From: an uncultured Pelagibacteraceae bacterium
GTDB taxonomy: Bacteria; Pseudomonadota; Alphaproteobacteria; Pelagibacterales; AG-422-B15
Length of the DNA stretch: 32,110 bases
Reading direction: 5' to 3'
NCBI GenBank assembly: GCA_902622985.1
Contig: CACNSH010000010.1
Span: 1-32,110 of the forward strand
The first letter of the stretch is position 1, and each line of letters starts with the position of its first letter. The translations under genes and the position numbers were made by a program. Below are positions 15,918-23,814 of the stretch, piece after piece. The notes beneath the pieces were generated by a model. The model saw nothing but the letters and a program-made list of their open reading frames with translations, ran no database searches and had not been told where the DNA came from.

Positions 15918-16727
15918 ATGAATGAAAAAAACAATTCACTTCTAGTTTACACATTAATATATTTTGGTTTTCTCTATATACCGGTTCTTTTTTTACCGAT
16001 TTTCAGTTTTAATGATGCAAATTATATGTCATTTCCATTAGCAGGATTTACCACAGATCATTATGAGGAAATGTGGTCAAAGCGAAACTTACATAAAGCT
16101 TTATGGGCGAGCGTTAAAGTCGGCGTTGTTGCAAGCGTTGTAAGTACAGCAATTGCACTTCTCGCTGCAAAGGCATTTGTTAGATACAAATTTAGGGGTC
16201 AGAATGTTTCTTACGGAGCCATAATGATGCCGTTTTTAATACCAGAAATTATTTTAGCAGTATCAATATTAATTATATGGATCAACCTTGGTTTTCCATT
16301 GGGTCTGGTTCCAGTAACAATAGGACACATATTATTTTGCACTCCATTTGCAATGTTGATATTGATTGCGCGAATAGAAGGTTTTGACTTTTCTTTAGAA
16401 GAAGCTTCACGCGATTTAGGGGAAAATGCATGGGGAACTTTTTACAGAGTATCACTACCTCTTTATTTGCCAGGTATAATAGCAGCTTTATTACTAAGTT
16501 TTATTATATCCTTTGATGAATTTATTCTGGCATTCTTTCTATCTGGCAGTGATGCAACTTTACCAATGTATATGTGGAATCAAATGCGATTTGTGAAAAA
16601 ACTCCCACATGTACTTGCTTTGGGAGCGGTGATAATTGTGTTTACTACTTTTATTGTTTTGTTAGCATTCTGGTTGAGAAATGTTGGACAAGGCAAAGAA
16701 AAAAAGGATATAGCTATTAAATTATAA
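15918..16727 (+). CDS. ABC transporter permease, PotC-type
   Basis: The 269-aa protein has about six helices. The EAA loop reads LEEASRDLGENAWGTFYRVSLPLYLPG, and SFIISFDEFILAFFLSG is the strongly conserved PotC block. It lies 3 bp after the PotB-type gene and 6 bp before the ATPase gene, a standard PotB-C-A arrangement, here with the ATPase last instead of first as in E. coli potABCD. No Shine-Dalgarno precedes the ATG, so coupling to the upstream gene is likely. Confidence 0.9.
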   Translation: MNEKNNSLLVYTLIYFGFLYIPVLFLPIFSFNDANYMSFPLAGFTTDHYEEMWSKRNLHKALWASVKVGVVASVVSTAIALLAAKAFVRYKFRGQNVSYGAIMMPFLIPEIILAVSILIIWINLGFPLGLVPVTIGHILFCTPFAMLILIARIEGFDFSLEEASRDLGENAWGTFYRVSLPLYLPGIIAALLLSFIISFDEFILAFFLSGSDATLPMYMWNQMRFVKKLPHVLALGAVIIVFTTFIVLLAFWLRNVGQGKEKKDIAIKL

Positions 16728-16733
16728 AAAAAT

Positions 16734-17816
16734 ATGAACGAAAATTTTATTCAGATAAATGGAATTTCAAAACATTTTGGAAATGTAAAAGCAGTTGATG
16801 ACGTCTCTTTTTCAATTAAAGAAGGAGAGTTCTTTTCTTTGTTGGGTCCATCAGGATGTGGAAAGACAACTTTACTTCGATTGTTAGCAGGATTTGAATA
16901 TCCAACAAATGGTAATTTATTAATCGATGGCAGTGATATCACCGCATTGCCTCCTGATAAAAGACCTACAAATATGGTATTTCAAAACTACGCCATATTT
17001 CCTCACATTAATGTTGAGCAAAATATAAAATTTGGATTAAGAAAACTTGGTTTGACTGATGACGAAATTAAAAAAAGAGTTGACGATGTTTTAGCCCTTG
17101 TAAAGCTTGAGGGTTATGAGGAAAGATTCAGTGGGCAATTATCTGGTGGGCAAAGACAGCGTGTTGCGTTAGCAAGAGCTTTAGTTAGACAACCAAAAGT
17201 TCTTTTATTAGATGAGCCTCTTGGAGCATTGGATAAAAAATTAAGAGACGAAATGCAACTTGAATTGAGAACGCTACAGAAAGAAATTGGAATTACCTTT
17301 GTATTTGTAACTCATGATCAACAAGAAGCCATCAGCATGTCTGATAGAGTTGCTGTTATGAGTGAAGGCAAGATACAACAACTTTCTGCTCCAAATGAAC
17401 TTTATAAGAACCCAGAAAATATTTTTGTAAGTGATTTCATTGGAGAAACAAACTTTTTAAAAGCATCTACAAAGTCAAAAGATGGCGATCAAATTAATGT
17501 TGCGATTGAAGATCTTGGTGATTTTAAAGTCAAGAATAACCTAAATATTCCAGAGAATTCATCTGATGTTGTTTGTAGTGTTCGACCAGAGTCAATGATG
17601 ATTTCTAGAGATAAATCTGATTGGGATATTTGCTTAGAAGCAAAAATAAATCAGACTTCCTACTTAGGGGAAATGACAAGATTTTATGTTGAGGTATCAG
17701 GAATAAATAAAGTAATAACTGTATCATCCCAGCACTTTGATAATCAGTCATTTGAGAATAATTCTTGTTTTATAAGTATTAGCTTAGAAGATATTAGCTT
17801 ACTGCAAAAAAAATAG
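16734..17816 (+). CDS. ABC transporter ATP-binding protein, PotA-type
   Basis: The protein is 360 aa. It has Walker A GPSGCGKTT (38-46), Q-loop Gln84, signature LSGGQRQR (136-143), Walker B LLLDEP (157-162), and the H-loop in VTHDQQEA. The C-terminal TOBE-type regulatory domain (about 235-355) contains SVRPESM, usual for PotA/MalK-like importers. It energises the two permeases just upstream. The stop codon lies within a hairpin terminator shared with the convergent binding-protein gene. No Shine-Dalgarno is present. Confidence 0.93.
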   Translation: MNENFIQINGISKHFGNVKAVDDVSFSIKEGEFFSLLGPSGCGKTTLLRLLAGFEYPTNGNLLIDGSDITALPPDKRPTNMVFQNYAIFPHINVEQNIKFGLRKLGLTDDEIKKRVDDVLALVKLEGYEERFSGQLSGGQRQRVALARALVRQPKVLLLDEPLGALDKKLRDEMQLELRTLQKEIGITFVFVTHDQQEAISMSDRVAVMSEGKIQQLSAPNELYKNPENIFVSDFIGETNFLKASTKSKDGDQINVAIEDLGDFKVKNNLNIPENSSDVVCSVRPESMMISRDKSDWDICLEAKINQTSYLGEMTRFYVEVSGINKVITVSSQHFDNQSFENNSCFISISLEDISLLQKK

Positions 17817-17844
17817 CCTGCTCTCAATAAGAGAACAGGCTATT
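17812..17844. terminator. Bidirectional hairpin terminator between ATPase and binding-protein genes
   Basis: Arms 17812-17825 and 17831-17844 (AATAGCCTG...CAGGCTATT) pair over 14 bp with one mismatch and a 5-nt loop. On the minus strand it is followed by eight Ts (an A-run on plus at 17806-17813), making a strong terminator for the binding-protein gene. The plus-strand side has a weaker T content. The stem contains the TAG stop of the ATPase gene. Confidence 0.85.
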
Positions 17845-17865
17845 AATGATTTCACAAATTTAAGA

Positions 17866-18990
17866 TTAACCGCCAGCAGTCATTTCTGCCCACTGAGCTT
17901 CCATGTAATCCGTTACATCATCTGGTGGCATTACTGAGAATGCACCATTCGCTAAGTGTTCAGCTGGGTTTGGAGCAACTCCTCTTTCAGCTAGCTCATC
18001 TGCAGTAAGTGAGCCAAAGCCTTTTTGGTTAGAGTGTCCATAACCCCATTCGCTTAATAGATAAGCTGAAGTTTCGGCACTAGTTGCAGCGTTAATCATG
18101 TCATAAGCAACATCTAGATTTGCACCTGTTGCAATTGCAAGTCCGCATGCCCATGTCATTGTACCTTCAACAGGACGCATCATTGGGTAACCAGTCTCCC
18201 ATGATGTTTCATTCCAACAAATTGAAGCCCAGACCTCTTCGTTTCCAATTGCTTCAGCAATAGAAGCAGAGTCAGCGAAGAATGTTCTAATGTTTCCATT
18301 ATCTCTGAGTTCACGGAACTTATTGATACCTTGATCAATAGCCGCTTTATTTAATTGGTTAATGTCCTTAATGTCTGTTCCTAGATAATGCATCATCAAG
18401 AATAAACTATCGGCAGCACTATCAAGTACTCCAATTTTACCTTTCATTCTTGGATCTTCTAAGAGATATAGACTTTCATTACCTGGTTGCATCCAAGTGA
18501 CTTTATCAGTGTTGTACACAATGCTTGTGTCTCCCCAGTCAACCGGTGCAAAATAGTTTTGTCCGTTAACTATACCACTTGGTAAGTCTCTAACTTCTGG
18601 GAACATATCTCCCCAGTTTTCTAATCTTGATGTGTCCAGTGGCTGAATAACACCAGCTCTTACCCATCGTGCAATTTCACCTTGGCAAGGCCAAGCAACA
18701 TCAACTTCAAAACCAGCTTTTAATTTTTGAAGACCTTCTTCCGCATCTCCAAAAGTTGAATATTCTGGTGATCCGTGAGCTTCAACATATGGTCCAAAAA
18801 GACCATCGTCATCATAACCGCCCCAAACAAAAGCACGTCCAGTAGATGCAAATGCATTAGTAGCAGGAACAAGACCGGATGTTAAACCTAGAACACCAGC
18901 TGCACCCATACCCTTTACAAAAGACCTACGACTTACCTTGCCTTCTCGCAAGTTATCAATGAACTTTTTAGTTACATCGTATTTTGGCAT
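17866..18990 (-). CDS. Extracellular solute-binding protein, PotD-type, Tat-exported
   Basis: The 374-aa protein has a twin-arginine signal SRRSFVKG (20-27), a hydrophobic stretch, and a likely cleavage after AFA near residue 48, so it folds before export to the periplasm. The mature part is of the PotD/spermidine-putrescine binding family: FVWGGYDDDG, VAWPCQGEIARW, YFAPVDWGDTSIVYNTDKV. An aromatic-rich segment CWNETSWETGYPM could form a cation box for a quaternary amine (inference). The start has AAGGAT 9 bp upstream and a good promoter. It is convergent with potBCA rather than in their operon, giving independent, probably high, expression of the binding protein. Confidence 0.9.
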   Translation of the reverse strand: MPKYDVTKKFIDNLREGKVSRRSFVKGMGAAGVLGLTSGLVPATNAFASTGRAFVWGGYDDDGLFGPYVEAHGSPEYSTFGDAEEGLQKLKAGFEVDVAWPCQGEIARWVRAGVIQPLDTSRLENWGDMFPEVRDLPSGIVNGQNYFAPVDWGDTSIVYNTDKVTWMQPGNESLYLLEDPRMKGKIGVLDSAADSLFLMMHYLGTDIKDINQLNKAAIDQGINKFRELRDNGNIRTFFADSASIAEAIGNEEVWASICWNETSWETGYPMMRPVEGTMTWACGLAIATGANLDVAYDMINAATSAETSAYLLSEWGYGHSNQKGFGSLTADELAERGVAPNPAEHLANGAFSVMPPDDVTDYMEAQWAEMTAGG

Positions 18991-19025
18991 AATTAATTAT
19001 CCTTTTTTTTGTTTAATCTGAAAAA

Positions 19026-19053
19026 ATTGTACACCTCTGGATAAACTGGTCAA
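19026..19053 (-). promoter_or_regulatory. Putative promoter of the binding-protein gene
   Basis: On the minus strand TTGACC (19053-19048) and TACAAT (19031-19026) are 16 bp apart. The leader of about 30 nt contains AAAAGGAT before the ATG. No TTGAA-N6-TTCAA site is present here, so control differs from the two operator-linked operons. Confidence 0.55.
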
Positions 19054-19060
19054 TACTATA

Positions 19061-20554
19061 TCAATCAAAAACTGGCCGATTTTTCACATTATTTAGCCAT
19101 GGATCGACCATTTCGTAGTTGTATCCTCCTTGAAATACTAGTTCATCACTGTAGGAGCGTGAAATAATCTGAATGCCAGTAGGCACTTGATTTGAACTAA
19201 AGCCAGAGGGTACGGAAAGGACTGGTAGTTTGCCCAACATATTGAATGGGTGAGACATACACCATGCAAAGTCAGCACATTCTTGTTCTTTTCCATTAAT
19301 AATGACGCGTTCGTTAACTATATCAATATCAGCTTTGATTGCCGGTAAGGCATTGGTAGGGCAAATAAATAAATCATATTTTTCCAATATTGGACCGATT
19401 TCTTCATACATTTTTCCAGTCACCACTGCACTTTCTTCAACGCCATAACCCAAGTGAGCACCAATTTGTTCGTGATAAATTTTTTTATTATTTTTTAAGG
19501 AGTCAATGTGCATTTCAGTAACACCACTGAACATTTTTGTGTAATCACTCAACTGCTCTTTTTCAGAATTTGAAAGCTCAGAAATTTCTTTATAAAAAGA
19601 ATTTGCGTAATGACTGAAGCAAACCGAATTTACTTCATCTTTTTTCCAATTAAGTTTCACCTCTGTGACCTGACATCCAAGACTTTCAAATTTTTTTAAT
19701 GCCGTCAGCGTATTCTGTTCTACTTCTTTATCAATCTCAAAAAATCCTAAGTCCATTGAATAAGCAATTTTCCAATTTTTAATATTTTCGTAATTTAATG
19801 GTAATGTTTTTTTTGGACGTAAAGATGTTATGTCTTTTTGGTTTGGTCCACACATAATGTTTTGCATCATTGCAGTATCAACCACTGTTCTTGCGAGTGG
19901 TCCTGTTACACAGTAAGGGTCATGATTGAATGGATAACTTTGAGCATTTCTTCCATGAGGTGGCTTGAATCCAACTACGCCGCATGCACCTGCTGGTATT
20001 CTTATTGAACCTCCAATGTCACTTCCTGTTGTCAACATTGCACAACCTGAAGCTAATGCAGCCGCACTGCCTCCACTTGATCCACCAGGTGTCATATCTA
20101 AGTTCCAAGGGTTTCTTGTTACGCCATTTAGTTTTGAGTGACAAAAAGAAGTGAGAGAAAATTCTGGATTGGTTGTGCGACCGTGAAGTATCGCGCCAGA
20201 ATTGACTATTGTTTCAACATCAATATCAGTTTTCTTTGCGATATTATTCTTGAGAAGTAAGCAACCATTGCGATTTGGTTGCCCTTTTATATTCACTTCG
20301 TCTTTTATTGCCAAAGGTAATCCTTCAAGAGGCAGAACATCATTATTATTGGAAAATTTTTTCTCAGATTCTTTTGCAAGTTCTATAGACTTATCAAAAT
20401 CAAGATAATTAAATGCATTTATCTTAGGATTAACTGTTTCTATTCTTTTAATTACAGCCGACAGGACTTCAACTGGAGATAATTTTTTTTCTTTGTACTT
20501 CTTTAATGTATCTGAAGCGGATAAATAACAAATTTCAATATCAGTATCATTCAT
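19061..20554 (-). CDS. Amidase-signature family hydrolase
   Basis: The protein is 497 aa. The Ser-cisSer-Lys triad is visible: Lys84 in PLAIKDEVNIKG, Ser159 in the TPGGSSGGSAAALASG signature, and nucleophile Ser183 in TTGSDIGGSIRIPAG, with the same relative spacing as in GatA. It cleaves an amide of unknown nature. It is not gatA: no gatB or gatC is nearby, and the C-terminal part is of the general amidase type. It is divergent from the Rieske-less oxygenase gene with a 52-bp AT-rich gap. With the PuuA-like synthetase two genes on, it could act on amide intermediates of the pathway (inference). Confidence 0.85.
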   Translation of the reverse strand: MNDTDIEICYLSASDTLKKYKEKKLSPVEVLSAVIKRIETVNPKINAFNYLDFDKSIELAKESEKKFSNNNDVLPLEGLPLAIKDEVNIKGQPNRNGCLLLKNNIAKKTDIDVETIVNSGAILHGRTTNPEFSLTSFCHSKLNGVTRNPWNLDMTPGGSSGGSAAALASGCAMLTTGSDIGGSIRIPAGACGVVGFKPPHGRNAQSYPFNHDPYCVTGPLARTVVDTAMMQNIMCGPNQKDITSLRPKKTLPLNYENIKNWKIAYSMDLGFFEIDKEVEQNTLTALKKFESLGCQVTEVKLNWKKDEVNSVCFSHYANSFYKEISELSNSEKEQLSDYTKMFSGVTEMHIDSLKNNKKIYHEQIGAHLGYGVEESAVVTGKMYEEIGPILEKYDLFICPTNALPAIKADIDIVNERVIINGKEQECADFAWCMSHPFNMLGKLPVLSVPSGFSSNQVPTGIQIISRSYSDELVFQGGYNYEMVDPWLNNVKNRPVFD

Positions 20555-20606
20555 GATGATTTTTTATTTAAATTTAACAATTATTAAAATATATTGAAAA
20601 TAATTT

Positions 20607-21701
20607 ATGATAAGTGAAAAAATCAAAAGTTTAATACAGAGCCAAGATCCACACGCAGGAATGGATCAACTTTTCTTTACAAATTCAGAGATATTTCATG
20701 CAAGTTATGACGCAATTTTCAAAAAACAATGGGTTTTTCTCACCCATCTTTCGTACTTTAATCAAAACGATATCTTTACATACAACTTAAATAAAGGATT
20801 TATAGAGATAAAAAAAACAGATGATAATCAACTTTCAATATCCGCATCTGATCCAAATATTAAGTGTCATTTAAAAGTGTATGAGAGTTTAGTATTTATC
20901 AATTTATCAAACTCTCCCTATTCATTTGATGAATTCATTAAACCACTTGAACCATACATCAAAATACATGGACTGAATGATGGTAAGATTGCTTTTCAAA
21001 AAGATTTTATTTTTAATGCTTCACATTTAGCTACAATTCATAACTTTAAAGAATGCGCTCATTGCTGGGGAGGCGAATTTACGCACAAAGATTATCTAAG
21101 TGTGCATGGTGAAGATTATTGCAATTCTTATGGAGCAGGTGTTGGTTCGGGGATTGAGGCCCCTAAACTTATAAAACGTATTAAAGAGTGGACAGAACAA
21201 ACTTTAAAAAGAGGTTTATTTGTTGGAGAGTTCAGTGAACATGACTCAAAATATTTTAGAATTGCAGAGCGCACTCCTTTACCTGAAGGTATTGCATCAG
21301 AAACAATGGATGGTAGTTATTCTTGTTCAACATTGATGGGTGATTTTAGGAAGATTGGTGCTGACAATGGTTATACTGCAATTGGTTTCAGCCCATTTAA
21401 CAGCTTTGTTGCAAATAACGAATTTGTGATACTTTTTTTATTCTCACCAATTAGTCAAAATAAAACAGTAGTGACCCAATACTGGGTAACTCATAAAGAT
21501 GCGGAAGTTGATGTCGATAAAATGATTTTTTTGTGGGACCAAACTTCTACTGAAGATTCCCAGTTATGTGAAATGAATCAAAAGGGAATTGAAAGCAGGT
21601 CCTATCAGCCTGGCAAATATGGGGATTTAGAGACGAGCTTAGTTCAATATCAGAAATTTTACCTTAATCATTTACAGACACACCTGAACGACTTAGTCTA
21701 A
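20607..21701 (+). CDS. Rieske-type oxygenase paralogue lacking the Rieske domain
   Basis: The 364-aa protein aligns with the 12382 oxygenase outside one segment. Residues 65-78 match the start of the Rieske region, and residues 85-101 (IKCHLKVYESLVFINLS) match 132-149 of the full enzyme, so about 47 residues with all four 2Fe-2S ligands are gone. In the catalytic domain NFKECAHCWGGE keeps Glu149 and His152 but has Glu157 where the second His should be; Asp317 (TEDSQLCEMNQ) matches the third ligand. NdmC of the caffeine demethylase complex is a known oxygenase without its own Rieske domain. It could be a partner subunit, a pseudoenzyme, or use an external Rieske donor. The reading frame is intact. 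Confidence 0.8.
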   Translation: MISEKIKSLIQSQDPHAGMDQLFFTNSEIFHASYDAIFKKQWVFLTHLSYFNQNDIFTYNLNKGFIEIKKTDDNQLSISASDPNIKCHLKVYESLVFINLSNSPYSFDEFIKPLEPYIKIHGLNDGKIAFQKDFIFNASHLATIHNFKECAHCWGGEFTHKDYLSVHGEDYCNSYGAGVGSGIEAPKLIKRIKEWTEQTLKRGLFVGEFSEHDSKYFRIAERTPLPEGIASETMDGSYSCSTLMGDFRKIGADNGYTAIGFSPFNSFVANNEFVILFLFSPISQNKTVVTQYWVTHKDAEVDVDKMIFLWDQTSTEDSQLCEMNQKGIESRSYQPGKYGDLETSLVQYQKFYLNHLQTHLNDLV

Positions 21702-21719
21702 TCTTTATTCGATACCTAT

Positions 21720-23090
21720 ATGGAACTTGCAACACAATCAGAATTTGATGAAGTGCTTAATCGTCATCATAATATCCAATATGTAGACGCAATATTTACA
21801 GACCTCTGTGGATATGTAAGGGGAAAAAGATTTCCAGTACTAGAGGCAGATAAAATTTTTTCAGATGGTGTATTGTTACCTTTTTCAGCATTTTATTTAG
21901 ATGTCCTCGGTGGCGTAACCAACACGATGAATCTTGGTTGGACTGACGGAGATCCAGATGGAGTTTTAATGCCCGTTAAAAATTCCATAAAGCCCGTCCC
22001 TTGGGATAGCAAGGTTCTTCAAGTACTAATTTCTATGAGAAAAGAACAGGAAAAATGGGGTGTAATAGAAAACCCGGCGGAAGTTGACCCAAGAAATATT
22101 TTAGAAAAAGTAATGAATAAATTCAAAGGCACCGGATTTAATCCAGTAGTGGCTTTTGAATTAGAGTTTTATTTGTTGGATAAGAAAAGAAATCAAGAAG
22201 GTAAACCAGTTCCTGCATTAGGTGCGAGTAAAACTCATGTATATGGAATTCCTGATCTTGATATGTTTGGGGATTTATTTAATGAAATTAACGAGAACTG
22301 TAAAATTCAAGATATCCCTGCAACAACAGCTTCAAGTGAATTTGCTGCTGGCCAATATGAAATTAATTTAAAGCATACCGGTGATCTGCTTAAAGCAGCG
22401 GATGATGCAGCAATGTTAAGAAGAATAATAAAAGAAACAACTGCAAAGCATGGGTTTGAGGCAACATTTATGGCAAAGCCATTTCTTGAGGAGACTGGAA
22501 ATGGAATGCACCTGCATATTTCAGTGTACGATGATGATGGAAAAAATATTTTTGCAACTAAGAATCGTTACGGAAATGATAAGTTAAAAAATGCTTTAGC
22601 TGGTTTTCAAGAAACTTTTTATGACTCATTTCCAATATTTATTCCAAATAGAAATGGTTATCGAAGAATACAAACCCGAAATTTTGTTCCTGTAAATAAA
22701 AGTTGGTCTTGGAATCGAAGAGATGTTTCATTGAGAATACCCGCTGGATCAGATAGTGCAAAAAGAATTGAACACCGGGTAGCATCAGCTGATGCAAATC
22801 CATATCTTGTTTTAGCCTGTATCCTTTCTGGACTTCACCACGGACTTACAAGAAAACTCTCACCAACAGACCAAGTAAGTTTTGATAACACTGAGGGTGC
22901 TGACAAAACTGCTGATCCTGAAATGCCAAAAAATATGGAGTCTGCATTAAATCGTTTTCAAGAATCAAAAATTTTATCTAAGTATTTAGGAAAAGAGTAT
23001 CTTGATTTATACGTATCAGCCAAAGAAGGTGAATTTGAACATATGGATAACAGTTTCATACCTTCAGAAGAATACGATTTTTATTTATAG
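21720..23090 (+). CDS. Glutamine synthetase-family ligase (gamma-glutamyl-amine synthetase / PuuA-like)
   Basis: The 456-aa protein carries the GS fold with metal-binding Glu147/Glu149 (FELEFYL), Glu208 and Glu214 (SEFAAGQYEIN), His264/His266 (GNGMHLHIS), and NRRDVSLRIPAG...RIEHRVASADANPYL with Arg339 and Glu351. The last block, with RIEHR and ADANPYL, is characteristic of PuuA-type ligases that join glutamate to an amine using ATP. No adenylylation-site pattern of GlnA is seen at the C terminus. It may activate a primary amine (putrescine, methylamine or ethanolamine are the known substrates of relatives). It is followed 4 bp later by the AlaX gene. Confidence 0.85.
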   Translation: MELATQSEFDEVLNRHHNIQYVDAIFTDLCGYVRGKRFPVLEADKIFSDGVLLPFSAFYLDVLGGVTNTMNLGWTDGDPDGVLMPVKNSIKPVPWDSKVLQVLISMRKEQEKWGVIENPAEVDPRNILEKVMNKFKGTGFNPVVAFELEFYLLDKKRNQEGKPVPALGASKTHVYGIPDLDMFGDLFNEINENCKIQDIPATTASSEFAAGQYEINLKHTGDLLKAADDAAMLRRIIKETTAKHGFEATFMAKPFLEETGNGMHLHISVYDDDGKNIFATKNRYGNDKLKNALAGFQETFYDSFPIFIPNRNGYRRIQTRNFVPVNKSWSWNRRDVSLRIPAGSDSAKRIEHRVASADANPYLVLACILSGLHHGLTRKLSPTDQVSFDNTEGADKTADPEMPKNMESALNRFQESKILSKYLGKEYLDLYVSAKEGEFEHMDNSFIPSEEYDFYL

Positions 23091-23094
23091 ATTT

Positions 23095-23814
23095 ATGACT
23101 GACCTTCTTTTCAATCAAGATAGTTACTTAAAAGAAACAGAAGCCAGTATTATTGGAGTTGAAGAAAATATTATACAATTGGATAGAACAATTTTTTATG
23201 CAGAGTCAGGTGGACAACCTGGAGATCAAGGTGAGATTGTATTAAAGGACCAAGTTCTCAAAGTTGTAGATACTAAAAAAGGATCGAAGCCAAATGAAAT
23301 TTTGCATATTGTTGACGGCCCTATTGATCAAAGTTTAATTAATCAATCTGCTGAACTTAAGATCAATTGGGAACTCAGATATGCTCATATGAAAATGCAT
23401 TCCAGTTGCCACATTTTGTGTAGCTTAGTTGACGCCCTTATAACAGGCGCATCGGTTGGAAGTGCTAAATCAAGAATAGACTTTGATGTTGATCCATCAA
23501 TGCTAAATAAAGAAGAATTAAATGAGAAGATTAGGGATATTATTAGTAAAGACTATCCCATAATCATAAATCAAATTACAGGAGATGAACTTAAATCAAA
23601 TCCTCACTTAGCGAAAGGAGCTGCCGTTTCACCTCCAGTTATAGATAACAAAGTACAAACAGTTCAAATTGGTGAGGGAGAAAACATTATCGATCTTCAA
23701 TGTTGTGGAGGAACACATTGCCAATCTACAAAAGAAATTGGACCACTTGAGATTGGAAAGATTGAAAATAAAGGTAAAAGAAACAGGCGAATTAATATAA
23801 GGTTTAGTTCATGA
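23095..23814 (+). CDS. Alanyl-tRNA editing protein (AlaX, medium form)
   Basis: The 239-aa protein resembles the editing domain of alanyl-tRNA synthetase. It has FYAESGGQPGDQG (34-46), the zinc motif His102-x3-His106 in MHSSCHIL, and Cys204-x3-His208 in QCCGGTHC. AlaX hydrolyses Ser- (and sometimes Gly-) mischarged tRNA-Ala. The ATG at 23095 is 4 bp after the synthetase stop; an upstream in-frame ATG inside that gene adds non-family residues and is rejected. The stop overlaps the crotonase ATG by 4 bp. Its place inside a catabolic operon is odd and may indicate a pathway intermediate that AlaRS mischarges, or recruitment of the fold for another hydrolysis. Confidence 0.88.
   Translation: MTDLLFNQDSYLKETEASIIGVEENIIQLDRTIFYAESGGQPGDQGEIVLKDQVLKVVDTKKGSKPNEILHIVDGPIDQSLINQSAELKINWELRYAHMKMHSSCHILCSLVDALITGASVGSAKSRIDFDVDPSMLNKEELNEKIRDIISKDYPIIINQITGDELKSNPHLAKGAAVSPPVIDNKVQTVQIGEGENIIDLQCCGGTHCQSTKEIGPLEIGKIENKGKRNRRINIRFSS

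Noticed and set aside
19061-20554. GatA subunit of the tRNA amidotransferase
   Set aside because: No gatB/gatC nearby and the C-terminal half is of the general amidase type, although the triad spacing matches.
20567-20606. Third BetI-like operator before the Rieske-less oxygenase gene
   Set aside because: A TATTGAA occurs but no matching TTCAA half-site at the right distance; only a generic AT palindrome is present.
20607-21701. Pseudogene call for the Rieske-less oxygenase
   Set aside because: The frame is intact over 364 codons, flanks of the deletion align cleanly and the gene is in a tight cluster, so function is more likely.
21720-23090. Housekeeping glutamine synthetase GlnA
   Set aside because: RIEHRVASADANPYL and the missing adenylylation-site region fit the PuuA-type ligase group instead.
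23002-23094. Upstream extension of the AlaX gene
   Set aside because: It overlaps the synthetase 3' end in another frame and adds residues not found in AlaX; the ATG at 23095 fits the family start.
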